Shown here: positions 33,165 through 43,100 of the stretch, one piece after another
Position numbering within the stretch: the first letter of the stretch is position 1
Layout: the number at the start of each line of letters is the position of its first letter
NCBI RefSeq assembly: GCF_030167905.1
Contig: NZ_JARGNA010000002.1
Location: 124,001-188,000 of the forward strand
Origin: Flavobacterium terrisoli
Lineage (GTDB): Bacteria; Bacteroidota; Bacteroidia; Flavobacteriales; Flavobacteriaceae
Length of the DNA stretch: 64,000 bases
Reading direction: 5' to 3'
Made by a program: the position numbers and the translations under genes
The notes under the pieces: model-generated
Seen by the model: the letters and a program-made list of their open reading frames with translations, nothing else
What the model was told of the DNA's origin: nothing
The model's database searches: none

Positions 33165-34730
33165 ATGAACAAAACTTTTAGCGCACTCTCATCTTATTTA
33201 AAAAAAGAAAATATTATTATTGATGAAGTTGAATTAGAATTTCAAATCCTTTCACATCCAGAGCCTGACTCCATTTTAGCAATATCTGATGCATTGAATT
33301 TCTTCAATATAGAAAATGTTGTAACTAGAGTTGATTTTTCCAATTTAGAAGAATTACCTAATAATTTTTTAGCTCTACTTCATAAAGAGAGAAAAGGAGT
33401 AGAATTAAATCATATCGAAAAAATTGAAAATGATAGATATATTTTAAATAAAAATAATCCTCAGACAAAATCTGAATCTTTCCTTGAGGAAAGATGGACT
33501 AGGATAGTATTATTAGCAAACAGTAATAATGATTTTCCAATAAAAAAAAGGAATTCTTTTTCGTGGCTAATACCTGTTGTCAGTTTTGCAATAATTTTTT
33601 TATGTATAATTTTATCGGAAAGAAACTCCTCAGATAAATTATTCGTCTTAATTCCATTTATTGGGATTATCTTTTCAACGTCAGTTTTTAAAGAATTATT
33701 TGGGATTGATAATAAATTAGTAGATAGTTTTTGCAATATAACTACTTCAACAAGTTGTAAAGAAATTATAAATTCATCAAAATGGAAGGTTTTCAACTAT
33801 TTGAAATTTTCAGATTTGAGTATTGTTTTTTTTGCATCTCAATTTATCTATAATATTCTTTTTTTAATATTTTCTGAACAATCAGGATATATGTTGCTTC
33901 AAAAAAATCTAGTAATTATTAGTATTCCACTAATTTTAATATCTCTATATTATCAAAAATTTGTTGAAAAAAAATGGTGCCCTATTTGCATATCGATTTC
34001 GCTTTTATTAATTTTTGAAGTATTGTACTTTTTTATTGTTGACTTTGAAAATCAGATATTAATAAAAGATTTATTAGTTTTAATAGGTACAGGCTTATTT
34101 GTAAGTACAACTTGGTTCTTTATTAAAAATCAATTGCTTAAAATTAAAGAATTAAAAGAATTCCAATATAAGGCATTAAGGTTTAAAAAAAATTATGACC
34201 TTTTCAAAACCAACTTAATTTCAAAAAAGAAAATCGAGTTACCACATAATGCAATGCAACTTGGCGACATTGAGAGTAAAACCATCATTACTTTAATTTC
34301 CAACCCTTTTTGTGGACATTGTAAAGAGGCACATCAAAACATTGAAAAATTATTAATAAAAAGCAAGTTTAAAATTTGTGTGCAAATTATTCTTAAAACT
34401 AATTTTAATTTCGAATCTGATGAAAACAAAAATGTATTTAGGACATTATTAGATATTTATCATCAAGAAGGTGAATTAAAATTCAATGAAGCAATAAAAA
34501 ATTGGTACCAAGTTAGAAATACTCAGAAGTGGTTAGAATCTCATCATGTTTTGAATAAATCTGAACTTAGTCCAATTGACACTACCTTAAATGATTGGCA
34601 CAAATGGTGTTCGGAGAATAAAATTCAATTTACACCAACAATTTTCGTAAATGGTTATGAATATCCTCAGATTTATGATAGAGGAGATTTAGAGTTTTTT
34701 ATAAACGATTTAATCGAAGATATATTTTAA
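33165..34730 (+). CDS. VKOR family membrane oxidoreductase with degenerate C39-like and DsbA-like domains
   Basis: A 521-residue fusion. The N-terminal ~100 residues resemble a C39 peptidase-like fold lacking the catalytic Cys. Next comes the VKOR four-helix core with loop Cys near 190 and 198 ('FCNITTSTSCKEII') and the CxxC 'WCPICIS' (~272-275) that passes electrons to quinone. A C-terminal DsbA/thioredoxin-like domain carries 'FCGHCKEAHQNI' (~383-386). It starts 14 bases after the thioredoxin gene and abuts the exporter gene. It should oxidise disulfides of the Cys-rich peptide at the membrane. Confidence 0.88.
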   Translation: MNKTFSALSSYLKKENIIIDEVELEFQILSHPEPDSILAISDALNFFNIENVVTRVDFSNLEELPNNFLALLHKERKGVELNHIEKIENDRYILNKNNPQTKSESFLEERWTRIVLLANSNNDFPIKKRNSFSWLIPVVSFAIIFLCIILSERNSSDKLFVLIPFIGIIFSTSVFKELFGIDNKLVDSFCNITTSTSCKEIINSSKWKVFNYLKFSDLSIVFFASQFIYNILFLIFSEQSGYMLLQKNLVIISIPLILISLYYQKFVEKKWCPICISISLLLIFEVLYFFIVDFENQILIKDLLVLIGTGLFVSTTWFFIKNQLLKIKELKEFQYKALRFKKNYDLFKTNLISKKKIELPHNAMQLGDIESKTIITLISNPFCGHCKEAHQNIEKLLIKSKFKICVQIILKTNFNFESDENKNVFRTLLDIYHQEGELKFNEAIKNWYQVRNTQKWLESHHVLNKSELSPIDTTLNDWHKWCSENKIQFTPTIFVNGYEYPQIYDRGDLEFFINDLIEDIF

Positions 34731-36923
34731 TTGAAAAAATTTCCTAATTACATACAAGCTGACTCTAAGGACTGTGGTGCAACTAGCCTAAAAATTATTG
34801 CAAAGCATTACGGCAAAACCCTCAACATTCAAACTTTAAGAAAACTCTCTGAGACCACAAGAGAAGGAAGTACGTTAATGAATATTTCTGATGCTGCGGA
34901 AACCATAGGCTTTAAAACTTTAGGAGTTAAAGTCAACTTGGATAAACTACTCGAAGCGCCTTTACCTTGTATTATACATTGGAATAAAAATCATTATGTA
35001 GTACTATACAAAATACGAAAAGAAATATTTTATATTTCTGATCCAGCAATTGGGTTAATTGAGTACTCAAAAGAGGAATTTATCAAATTTTGGATTGGTA
35101 ATAATGCTAACGAGACTACTGAAGAAGGAATTGCACTATTATTAGAGCCTACAGCAAAATTTAATCAAACAGAATACGACAAAGAAGATAACAAATCATT
35201 TGGTTTTGCTTTATTGTTTAAATACTTAATCCCTTATAAATCCTATGTAATTCAATTAGCAATAGGATTACTGGCAGGTAGCTTATTACAACTTGTTTTC
35301 CCTTTTTTAACTCAAAGCATAGTTGATGTTGGTATTCAAAATCAAAATATCCATTTTATTTATTTGATATTGTTTGCTCAATTATTTTTGTTTTTTGGAA
35401 GTACAGCTTTGGAACTAATAAGAAGCTGGATTTTACTAAATCTATCAACTCGAATTAATATTTCTCTTATTTCTGATTTCTTTATAAAATTAATGAACTT
35501 ACCTATTTCATTTTTTGATGTAAGAATGACCGGAGATATTATGCAACGCATCAATGACCATCACAGGATTGAAAGAATCCTAACGACTTCTTCCTTAAGT
35601 ATATTGTTTTCAGTTATTAATATGTTTATTATGGGTGGGGTTCTCGCTTATTATAACCTTAAAATATTTGCTGTTTTCTTTATTGGAAGTGTATTATATT
35701 TTATTTGGGTTACCCTATTTTTGAAAAGACGAAAAGAACTGGATTATAAGCGTTTTTCAGAAGTCTCTCAAGAACAAAGCAAAGTAATAGAGCTTATCAA
35801 TGGCATGCAGGAAATTAAATTGCATAACGCTGAAAAACAAAAACGTTGGGGCTGGGAATACATTCAAGCAAGATTATTCAAAGTATCAATGAAAGGTTTG
35901 GTTTTGGAGCAAACTCAAAGCATCGGCTCCAATTTTATTAATGAATTGAAAAATATTATCATCATCTTTCTCTCTGCCAAACTAGTTATTGACGGTCAAA
36001 TTACACTCGGTATGATGATGGCGATTAGCAGTATTGTAGGGAGTTTAAATGCACCTGTCTTGCAATTAATCGGTTTTATCAGAGAAGCACAAGATGCCAA
36101 AATATCATTGGCTCGTTTATCTGAAATTCACGAAAAAGAAGATGAAACCCAACAAGAATATAATCAAACCCATGAAATACCTCAAAACAGTGATATCATA
36201 ATTAAAGATTTATCCTTTAGATATATTGGTTCTGATACAATGGTCTTAGAAAATTTAAACCTAACTATTCCTACCAATAAGATAACAGCTATTGTTGGAA
36301 CTAGCGGAAGCGGTAAAACCACTCTAATGAAATTATTATTGAAGTTCTATGACCCGATTAATGGTGAAATTTCTATAGGCAAAACATCCTTAAAAAACAT
36401 TGCACAAAAATCTTGGCGTAACCATATTGGTTCTGTTATGCAGGAAGGGTATATTTTTAGTGATACCATTGCCAATAATATTGCCATTGGAGTTGACATA
36501 ATTGATAAAAAGAGATTGGTTTATGCTTCTGACGTTGCTAATATAAAAGAGTTTATACAAGATTATCCACTTGGTTATAATACTAAAATTGGTATGGAAG
36601 GCATTGGAATGAGTACTGGTCAAAAACAAAGATTGTTAATTGCCAGAGCTGTGTATAAAAATCCAGAAATGTTATTCTTTGACGAGGCTACTTCTGCCTT
36701 AGATGCCAATAACGAAAAAGAGATAATGGAAAAACTAGATGTTTTCTTTAAAAACAAGACTGTTGTCGTTATTGCACACCGATTAAGTACTGTTATGAAT
36801 GCCGATCAAATCGTAGTTTTAGAAAAAGGTAAGATTGTGGAAATTGGTAATCATAAGGAACTTGTGGAATTAAAAGGGAGTTATTTTAAATTAGTCAAAA
36901 ATCAATTACAACTAGGAAGTTAG
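34731..36923 (+). CDS. peptidase-containing ABC transporter (C39, bacteriocin exporter)
   Basis: A 730-residue PCAT. The N-terminal C39 peptidase has Cys15 in 'QADSKDCGATS', His88 in 'HWNKNHYVV' and Asp104 in 'SDPAIG'. The membrane domain has six helices (~150-440), then the ATPase with Walker A 'GTSGSGKTT' (~523), signature 'MSTGQKQRLL' and Walker B 'MLFFDEATSALD'. It cleaves the leader at the double Gly and exports the core peptide. It starts with TTG directly after the VKOR stop and ends one base before the adaptor gene start. Confidence 0.95.
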   Translation: MKKFPNYIQADSKDCGATSLKIIAKHYGKTLNIQTLRKLSETTREGSTLMNISDAAETIGFKTLGVKVNLDKLLEAPLPCIIHWNKNHYVVLYKIRKEIFYISDPAIGLIEYSKEEFIKFWIGNNANETTEEGIALLLEPTAKFNQTEYDKEDNKSFGFALLFKYLIPYKSYVIQLAIGLLAGSLLQLVFPFLTQSIVDVGIQNQNIHFIYLILFAQLFLFFGSTALELIRSWILLNLSTRINISLISDFFIKLMNLPISFFDVRMTGDIMQRINDHHRIERILTTSSLSILFSVINMFIMGGVLAYYNLKIFAVFFIGSVLYFIWVTLFLKRRKELDYKRFSEVSQEQSKVIELINGMQEIKLHNAEKQKRWGWEYIQARLFKVSMKGLVLEQTQSIGSNFINELKNIIIIFLSAKLVIDGQITLGMMMAISSIVGSLNAPVLQLIGFIREAQDAKISLARLSEIHEKEDETQQEYNQTHEIPQNSDIIIKDLSFRYIGSDTMVLENLNLTIPTNKITAIVGTSGSGKTTLMKLLLKFYDPINGEISIGKTSLKNIAQKSWRNHIGSVMQEGYIFSDTIANNIAIGVDIIDKKRLVYASDVANIKEFIQDYPLGYNTKIGMEGIGMSTGQKQRLLIARAVYKNPEMLFFDEATSALDANNEKEIMEKLDVFFKNKTVVVIAHRLSTVMNADQIVVLEKGKIVEIGNHKELVELKGSYFKLVKNQLQLGS

Positions 36924-36924
36924 T

Positions 36925-38211
36925 ATGGAAGATAAAAGCATCTCTTTTGACTTAAGAAGTGAGGAAGTACAAGAAATACTTACTCGTGTTCCCAGTTGGT
37001 TAATCCGATGGGGTTCAGCGGTTATTTTAAGTGTTCTACTATTACTTTTCTTTGTATCATGGCTTGTTAAATACCCTGATACAATTTCAACTCAAATTGT
37101 AATCACAACTAATGTACCGCCACAAAAATTAGTCGCCAATACTTCTGGAAAAATAGAAGTGATTCTTGTAGAAGATAAAGCAACTATTTTAAATAACACA
37201 CCATTAGCCATAATTGAAAACACAGCCAATTACAAAGATGTGTTTCTATTGAAAAGTATCGTTGACAGCATTAATATTAACAAAAATAGTTTCCCATTTG
37301 AAAAATTAAGCAATGTCCAACTGGGAGACATTGAAAGTAGTTTTGCAGTATTTCAAAAAGAATATAGTGTATCTGAATTAAACACAAAACTACAACCTTA
37401 TAAAGTTGAGGGAACTGCTCAAATTTATGAAGCTATACAGCTAAAGGAACGTTTAAGTTTATTGGAATCACAAAAAAGCATCAATCAAAACGAGATTGAA
37501 CTTCAAAAATTAGATTTAGACCGCTATGAAACTTTGTTTAAAAAAGGAATAATTGCAGCGCAAGAAATTGAAAAACATAGATTGAGTTATTTACAAACCG
37601 AACGAAATTATAAAAGTTTATTGAGTTCTATCTCTCAGCTAAAATCATCATTAAATGATTTGAATAAGAATAGCAAAACAACACTAATCAACGAGAATAA
37701 AGAGACTGTAAATTTAGAGCGCAATGTAATACAAGCTTTTTATGCACTTAAAAAAGCAATTAAAGATTGGGAGTTAAATTATGTTTTACGCTCCTCAATA
37801 GATGGTAAAGTTTCTTATCTACAACTTTGGGCTAAAAATCAAACTGTAGGTGAGGGAGATAATGTTTTTGCTATTATACCAAGTAATGAGAATGGTTACA
37901 TTGGAAAAGCTAAAGCACCGGCACAAAATTCTGGAAAAATAAAAATTGGACAAAAAGTAAATGTCCGATTGGCTAATTATCCAGATAGAGAATTTGGGAT
38001 AATTGAAGGAAAAATTAAAGCTATTTCTTTAACCCCAGACAAAGATGGTAATTTATTAATTGATGTTGATTTACCTAAAGGGCTGCAAACTTCCTATAAA
38101 AAGAAAATTGCTTTCCAACAAGAGATGAGTGGTAGTGCTGATATTGTTACAGAAGATTTAAGACTAATTCACCGCTTACTATATCAGTTTCGTGACATTT
38201 TTAATAGATAA
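36925..38211 (+). CDS. HlyD family membrane fusion protein
   Basis: A 428-residue adaptor with one N-terminal membrane anchor (~30-52), a lipoyl-like half (~70-100, 'VANTSGKIEVILVED'), a long coiled coil (~150-265) and the returning lipoyl and beta-barrel parts ('RSSIDGKVSYLQLWAKNQTVGEGDNVFAIIPS'). It bridges the PCAT to an outer membrane channel, which is not encoded here. Starts one base after the exporter stop (ATG at 36925). Confidence 0.92.
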   Translation: MEDKSISFDLRSEEVQEILTRVPSWLIRWGSAVILSVLLLLFFVSWLVKYPDTISTQIVITTNVPPQKLVANTSGKIEVILVEDKATILNNTPLAIIENTANYKDVFLLKSIVDSININKNSFPFEKLSNVQLGDIESSFAVFQKEYSVSELNTKLQPYKVEGTAQIYEAIQLKERLSLLESQKSINQNEIELQKLDLDRYETLFKKGIIAAQEIEKHRLSYLQTERNYKSLLSSISQLKSSLNDLNKNSKTTLINENKETVNLERNVIQAFYALKKAIKDWELNYVLRSSIDGKVSYLQLWAKNQTVGEGDNVFAIIPSNENGYIGKAKAPAQNSGKIKIGQKVNVRLANYPDREFGIIEGKIKAISLTPDKDGNLLIDVDLPKGLQTSYKKKIAFQQEMSGSADIVTEDLRLIHRLLYQFRDIFNR

Positions 38212-38240
38212 ATATGCCAATACATACTTGTGTAACTTAT

Positions 38241-38465
38241 TTACTCTAACGGTATCCAGTCAATAGCAGTTCCGTCACAATCAGGAGCATTTGCACAGCA
38301 AATCCATTCATCTCCGTCTTCATCTTTGAAAACTTTATATTTACCTACTTTGAAAATAGTATTACAATGAATACAGACAACTTCAATTTCAAGGTTTAAA
38401 AAGCTTTGACAAGGATGATTCTCGTTAAGGTATTTTTCTTTGTCTTTGACAATTACTTCTTCCAT
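38241..38465 (-). CDS. small zinc-ribbon-like protein
   Basis: A 74-residue acidic protein starting at the ATG at 38465 (a longer frame to 38513 is less likely). 'VCIHCNTIF' and 'WICCANAPDCDG' provide CxxC and CCxxxxxC metal-binding Cys. No family recognised. It is convergent with the adaptor gene and near the right end of the island, so it may be cargo or an immunity candidate; the latter is inference only. Confidence 0.72.
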   Translation of the reverse strand: MEEVIVKDKEKYLNENHPCQSFLNLEIEVVCIHCNTIFKVGKYKVFKDEDGDEWICCANAPDCDGTAIDWIPLE

Positions 38466-38513
38466 TGTTATTTTATTTTTACTTATCAAATATAACAAAA
38501 AAGTTACTGACAA

Positions 38514-38830
38514 TCAGTCATTTATAGAGCAACAAAAACGAGATTAATATTAAAAAAAATGTTTTGTATTTTATTAATAAAGACAGAAGGCATACTTTTT
38601 GCAAAAACTGTTTTAAATAAAAAAACCGAAAAGATCGGGTTGAAACAATAAATTTTAAGAACTTACGTTTTAATGATATACGTTGAACGATTTTATAGAG
38701 CGTTTGTCGTGTTTATTTTGCAACACAAATTTTATTCTATAGATTTAAATGTTCAGTAAATTTTTACTAATGAACAATTTTAGGTACTACTGTTGATAAA
38801 GTTGTTAATATGTGAAAAACGGTCTAAATT
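38514..38830. other. intergenic, no gene seen
   Basis: About 320 AT-rich bases between the zinc-ribbon gene and the ncRNA promoter. No ORF or strong hairpin beyond a weak ACCGA/TCGGGT stem near 38625-38640. Confidence 0.6.
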
Positions 38831-38859
38831 TTGAAATGCATAAAAATATCATACATTTG
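38831..38859 (+). promoter_or_regulatory. promoter of the candidate ncRNA
   Basis: TTG at 38831-38833 and TACATTTG at 38852-38859, 18 bases apart. A transcript would start at about 38866, directly before the GGGACAACG hairpin. No ORF follows. Confidence 0.65.
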
Positions 38860-38865
38860 AAAAAG

Positions 38866-39157
38866 AAAGGGACAACGTCCCGTTGTCCCTTTTCAATCGA
38901 CGCTTAGGCTATGTTCTCAAACTTAATGGGGGTTGTATTAAACAAAGCCGGCATATCTGTTTGTGCTTTTTGCGTCTACCCTCCAGGTAATTACCTGGTT
39001 CTTGTTATCGTCACCGTTCTACGAACTGTGATTTTAACTGGAATTCTAATGGTTCTTGTTATGGATCGCATAATTTAAAGAAATTAGAATTAAACATTAT
39101 TTTTTGCGCAGTCGGCGCGCCACCGAAAAAAAGAGGTATTACGAGTACCTCTTTTTT
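38866..39157 (+). ncRNA. candidate structured non-coding RNA of the island
   Basis: About 290 nt without a supported ORF, visibly richer in GC than its surroundings. It has its own promoter and ends at a terminator. Visible structure includes a nine-pair hairpin GGGACAACG/CGTTGTCCC (38869-38889), GACGC/GCGTC (~38899/38972), CCAGGT-AATT-ACCTGG (38983-38998), a GTTC-TAC-GAAC hairpin, and a 13-base direct repeat TGGTTCTTGTTAT at 38996 and 39050. The fold does not look like a tRNA, tmRNA or 6S RNA. Confidence 0.6.
39131..39157. terminator. terminator shared by the ncRNA and the RHH gene
   Basis: AAGAGGTA and TACCTCTT pair across a seven-base loop (39131-39153), with T-run on the + strand and A-run on the other side, so it may serve both convergent units. 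Confidence 0.8.
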
Positions 39158-39164
39158 ATTTTAC

Positions 39165-39377
39165 TTAATATGACATAGACACATTGTTTGCATTGTTATT
39201 ATTAATATCAACCGTGACTTTTCTATTTGCGATAGCCCATTTCAACAATGTTTCCACTGAATTGTTGAAATTCCTATTTTCTTCCTTTGCAAGTCTATTA
39301 ATGTCCTGCACCGTTGTCTGTTCAAGACGAACTGTCTTACTCAGAGTTGTTTGAGATGTTTTTAGGTTTTCAGTCAT
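39165..39377 (-). CDS. ribbon-helix-helix-like DNA-binding protein
   Basis: A 70-residue protein: 'TLSKTVRLEQTTVQDINRLAKEENRNFNNSVETLLKWAI' has the strand-helix-helix layout of CopG/Arc proteins. A regulator of the ncRNA, of transfer/integration, or the attR end is possible. It ends eight bases from the terminator it shares with the ncRNA. Confidence 0.75.
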   Translation of the reverse strand: MTENLKTSQTTLSKTVRLEQTTVQDINRLAKEENRNFNNSVETLLKWAIANRKVTVDINNNNANNVSMSY

Positions 39378-39649
39378 AATGATTAAGTATTAAAATGTTA
39401 ACTTTGATTTTTACTAAATTACATTGAAATTCTATTGTCTTGCAATTGGGTGCAAATAAGTTTTTAACAATGTTAAATTTTTGTGCTTTTTACCGTTAAT
39501 CCTTTTAATAGCAAGACTTAACAACCCGAAAACCAATGAAAGATATTAACAATTTAACACCGTTTAGACGTTGGTGTACTTTATTACATATTTAGGTGCT
39601 GTTATTGTAAATTTATCGCTGTGTATTAATACTGTCAGATAAGAACAAT

Positions 39650-39730
39650 ATGAAAACCGTTGAAGATTTAAGAGATTTGGATAGTTTACTTGACTTCAAA
39701 GTGAAAGGAAGTGAAATTAGGATAATTTAA
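39650..39730 (+). CDS. 26-residue small ORF
   Basis: ATG AAA ACC GTT GAA to TAA reads 'MKTVEDLRDLDSLLDFKVK' plus seven residues. It has plausible amphipathic composition but no homologue I recognise. It may be a leader or remnant; the rest of 39378-39649 shows nothing. Confidence 0.35.
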   Translation: MKTVEDLRDLDSLLDFKVKGSEIRII

Positions 39731-39758
39731 AAAAATAATTATATTAGCAAACTAATTT

Positions 39759-39782
39759 AGTACACAAAACAGTACACGATTT
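39759..39782 (+). repeat. right tandem 12-bp repeats, probable integrase arm sites
   Basis: AGTACACAAAAC (39759-39770) is directly followed by AGTACACGATTT (39771-39782). They match the left-end pair at 20093-20116 in tandem layout and orientation, and lie 46 bases from attR. Confidence 0.7.
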
Positions 39783-39827
39783 TCTACAAATCAAGTAAAA
39801 AAAGGATTATATTGGTTTAAATATCAA

Positions 39828-39881
39828 ATTCATAACCCTGAGGTCGAGAGTTCAAATCTCTCTCTCGCTACAAAATTTAAA
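39828..39881 (+). repeat. attR, 54-bp direct repeat, stranded 3' half of the original tRNA-Met
   Basis: It matches attL (19967-20020) at 52 of 54 bases. The T stem here is GAGAG/CTCTC rather than GGGAG/CTCCC. No 5' half precedes it, so it is not a functional tRNA. The original terminator follows. Confidence 0.93.
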
Positions 39882-39907
39882 GGCTCGGAAATTTCCGAGC
39901 CTTTTTT
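39880..39907 (+). terminator. original terminator of the tRNA-Met gene
   Basis: AAGGCTCGGAAA and TTTCCGAGCCTT form a perfect inverted repeat (39880-39903), followed by a T-run. It directly follows the right att copy. Confidence 0.88.
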
Positions 39908-40050
39908 ATTCTTCCGAACTAAGTTTATTACAAAAACACCTCAACATTCACCTTACATTTTTTTAAAGTCCATTGATAATCAAGAGCAATGGGAAGATTA
40001 ATTTCATTTTTAATTTTGTAAGTTTTTTATATTAAATATATTTAATATTG

Positions 40051-40120
40051 TGTATTTCATCGATTATTTAAAGCTTTTTGTCGATTGTGTATAGTTTTTT
40101 CCTAATTTTGAAATGTCAAA
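40051..40120 (+). promoter_or_regulatory. upstream region shared by the two T9SS genes, copy 1
   Basis: TATTTCATCGATTATTT, a GCTTTTT-TCGAT run, then TAATTTTG (40103-40110) and GAAATGTCAAA. The same order occurs at 43557-43627. TAATTTTG is a likely -7 element, with no ideally spaced TTG. The rest of 39908-40050 shows no gene. Confidence 0.6.
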
Positions 40121-40175
40121 TAAACAGATGAAGTTCAGCTTCATTTTAACAATCATTAACTAATCCCAAAAAGTT

Positions 40176-43100
40176 ATGAAGAATACAGTACTTAACCTAC
40201 ACAGAAACTATTTCGTTCTAATTGCGTTATTAATAACGTCAATTACATTTGGTCAGGATTTATTCGATTCAAACGGAACGGTAATTTGGAATGCTACCAC
40301 AAACAGCGGCTACAATAACAGTGTTCGCTTCATTGGTAGAGATGACAGTATTAGCTTAAACCAAAAGCAAAATACTACAAGTAACCCTTATGTTGGTCTG
40401 GGCACAATTGCCCTTTCCAATGCTGCCAATACCAATACTTTTGGTGGTGACAGAAGATACCTCGTTTGGGGTGATAACGGAAGTTCGATGAATGATTCGG
40501 GAACTGACGCTACAATCACTTTCGCAGGCGGGACAGGTGTAACAACTCTTGTTGATCTTCCAAACAAAGTATGGAAAATAGTTGAAACTGGTGGTGATGT
40601 TACCAGCACTAAATTGTCTTTGCCAACTACAGACTTTAGCGGCTTACCAGCTTTATCCGGAAATGATGCCTATGTTTTGATTGTGGCGAATGATGCGTCA
40701 TTTACTTCAAATGTAGAAACCGTATTTCTTTCCGTAAACGGATCAAGACAAGAGGCTATTTATGATTTTGATGGTACAAAATTTTTCACTTTTGGAATTG
40801 CACATCAAAGTACTTTCTCAAGACACGCTACTTTAGACGGATTGGACGATGTTATCAAGTTTGATGCTGTTAACAATCTGACTCCAAATTTCACTATGAT
40901 GTTTTGGATGAGACCAACCGGTCAAAATGGGTTGGCAACCGACAGAACAATCGTATCTAAGTACAATGGGACAACAGGATACAGAGTGTTTTTATCAGCC
41001 AATAACAAACTAAATGTAACTTGGACCGGAGCATCATTGACTTCAACAACCGTATTACCAAATAATGAATGGCATAATATTGCCATTATATCTAATACAA
41101 ATTCGACAAAGTTATATATTGATGGTGTTTTAGATTCTTCGGCTACTACTGCTGCTGCTGCTGTAAATACCAATACCTTTTCTTTGGGTGCTGAATACAG
41201 AAGCAAATCGGACATTAGAAATTACTTCAAAGGAGAATTGGATGAGTTTAGGCTTTGGAACAAAACTTTAAATTTATCACAATTAAGATTTATAATCAAT
41301 CAGGAGATACTTGGAAGCGGACTTGAAACGATTGGCGCAGTTATTCCATCTTCAATAGCCAAAAATGATATTTCAGGTTTAAAATGGAAAAGTCTTGTGG
41401 CCTATTATTCGATGAACAACTTCATAGGTTCGACAATCAATGACGATTCCTTTAACAATTTCAGAGGTAGCTTATTATCAACGAATCAAGTTAATTTTTC
41501 TCAACAAACGGCCCCAATGCCCTATCAATCTGTCGCAGATGGTCTTTGGAACAGTGCTTCAACTTGGGCTAACGGTTCGATACAACCTTTACCGAATGAT
41601 GCTTCTATAGTAAGTGCATCGACCAAAATAGTTTGGAATATTGTAAAAACCAGTCACAATATAAATTCTAATTTGGGAGCTACTTTATTAGCCCTTTTTG
41701 TAGACAGCAATACACTATCAGCTACTGTTGACTCAAAAATTGAAGTATCACATTATTTAAAATTAGACGGAAAAATTGACTTAGTCGGTAAATCACAATT
41801 GCTTCAAACTGCCGGAAGTGATCTAGACGAGACCAGCTCAGGATCTATTGAAAGAGACCAACAAGGTCAGTCTAATATCTACAACTATAATTATTGGTCA
41901 TCACCGGTAAGCAGTATAAACAGTTCACAAAACAATGCTTCTTTTACTGTTGCTGAAGTCATGAAAGATGGAACAACATCTACGCCTCAGGATATAACCT
42001 GGTCTCCGGGAATAGACGGATCACCAACCAGCCCAATCACCTTGGCTAGCTATTGGGTTTTTAACTTCCAGGAATTAGGTGGTGGCGTTGCCAATTGGGG
42101 TGCCGTAGGAGAAAGTGGATCACTTTTACCGGGACAAGGTTTTACTTTGAAAGGTTCGGGAGCTGCTACACCAAAACAGAACTATACTTTTGTTGGAAAA
42201 CCAAATAATGGCAACATTACCTCAACTGTTTCTCCAAACAATCTAAACCTTGCTGGTAATCCTTATCCTTCCTCTATTGATGCAAACTTATTTATTGATG
42301 ATAATGCATCAAGTATTGTAGGAACTTTATATTTCTGGGAACATTTCTCTACGAATAACACTCACAATACTGCACAATATCAAGGCGGATATGCAACTTA
42401 TACCAAAACAGGTGGAACTGCCCCAGTATCAGTTAGCGGTTTAGGTTCAAGCAGCAGAGTACCGAAAAGATACATTCCGGTTGGACAAGGTTTCTTTGTA
42501 ACCGGGAGTGCTACAGCTGGAACCATTACCTTTAGAAATAACCAAAGAGTATTTGTCAAGGAAGACCATGCCAGATCTAATCAATTGTTCAGATCAACTT
42601 CTAACCCGGCAGTAGCAGATTCTGATGCATCGGGAGATGATAATCCTGTTGATGAACAATTTATCAAGCTGCATTTAGGTTTTGACTCTGCAGATAATTA
42701 TCACAGACAAATTTTGCTTGGATTTATGAACCAATATGCTACTTCAGGTTATGATAATGGTTACGACGGAATGAGTATTGAGATGCTTACTAACGACATG
42801 TATTTCTTAAACAATGAGACCAGATGGAATATTCAAGGTGATGGTTTTTTCAATACGAGTAACATTTATCCGCTTGGGATTAAAAATGCAACTGCCGGAA
42901 TTGTGAAATTTGGCATTGACAGCTCAGAGAATTTGGATGAAAGTCAGGACGTTTTTATCTATGACAATGTAACCAATGAATACCATAACATCAGAACAGA
43001 GAATTTTGAAATTGAATTGCCTGCGGGAACTTATGATAGTCGATTCTCACTGCGTTTCCTAAACACCAATGCTTTAGGAACAAATCAAAACGAATTACAA

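Noticed and set aside
38866..39157. tmRNA, 6S RNA or riboswitch as identity of the ncRNA candidate
   Set aside because: There is no tRNA-like domain or tag peptide, no 6S closing stem, and no downstream coding gene on its strand for a riboswitch.
39828..39881. Second tRNA-Met gene
   Set aside because: Only the 3' half is present; there is no acceptor 5' strand or D arm. It is the att copy.
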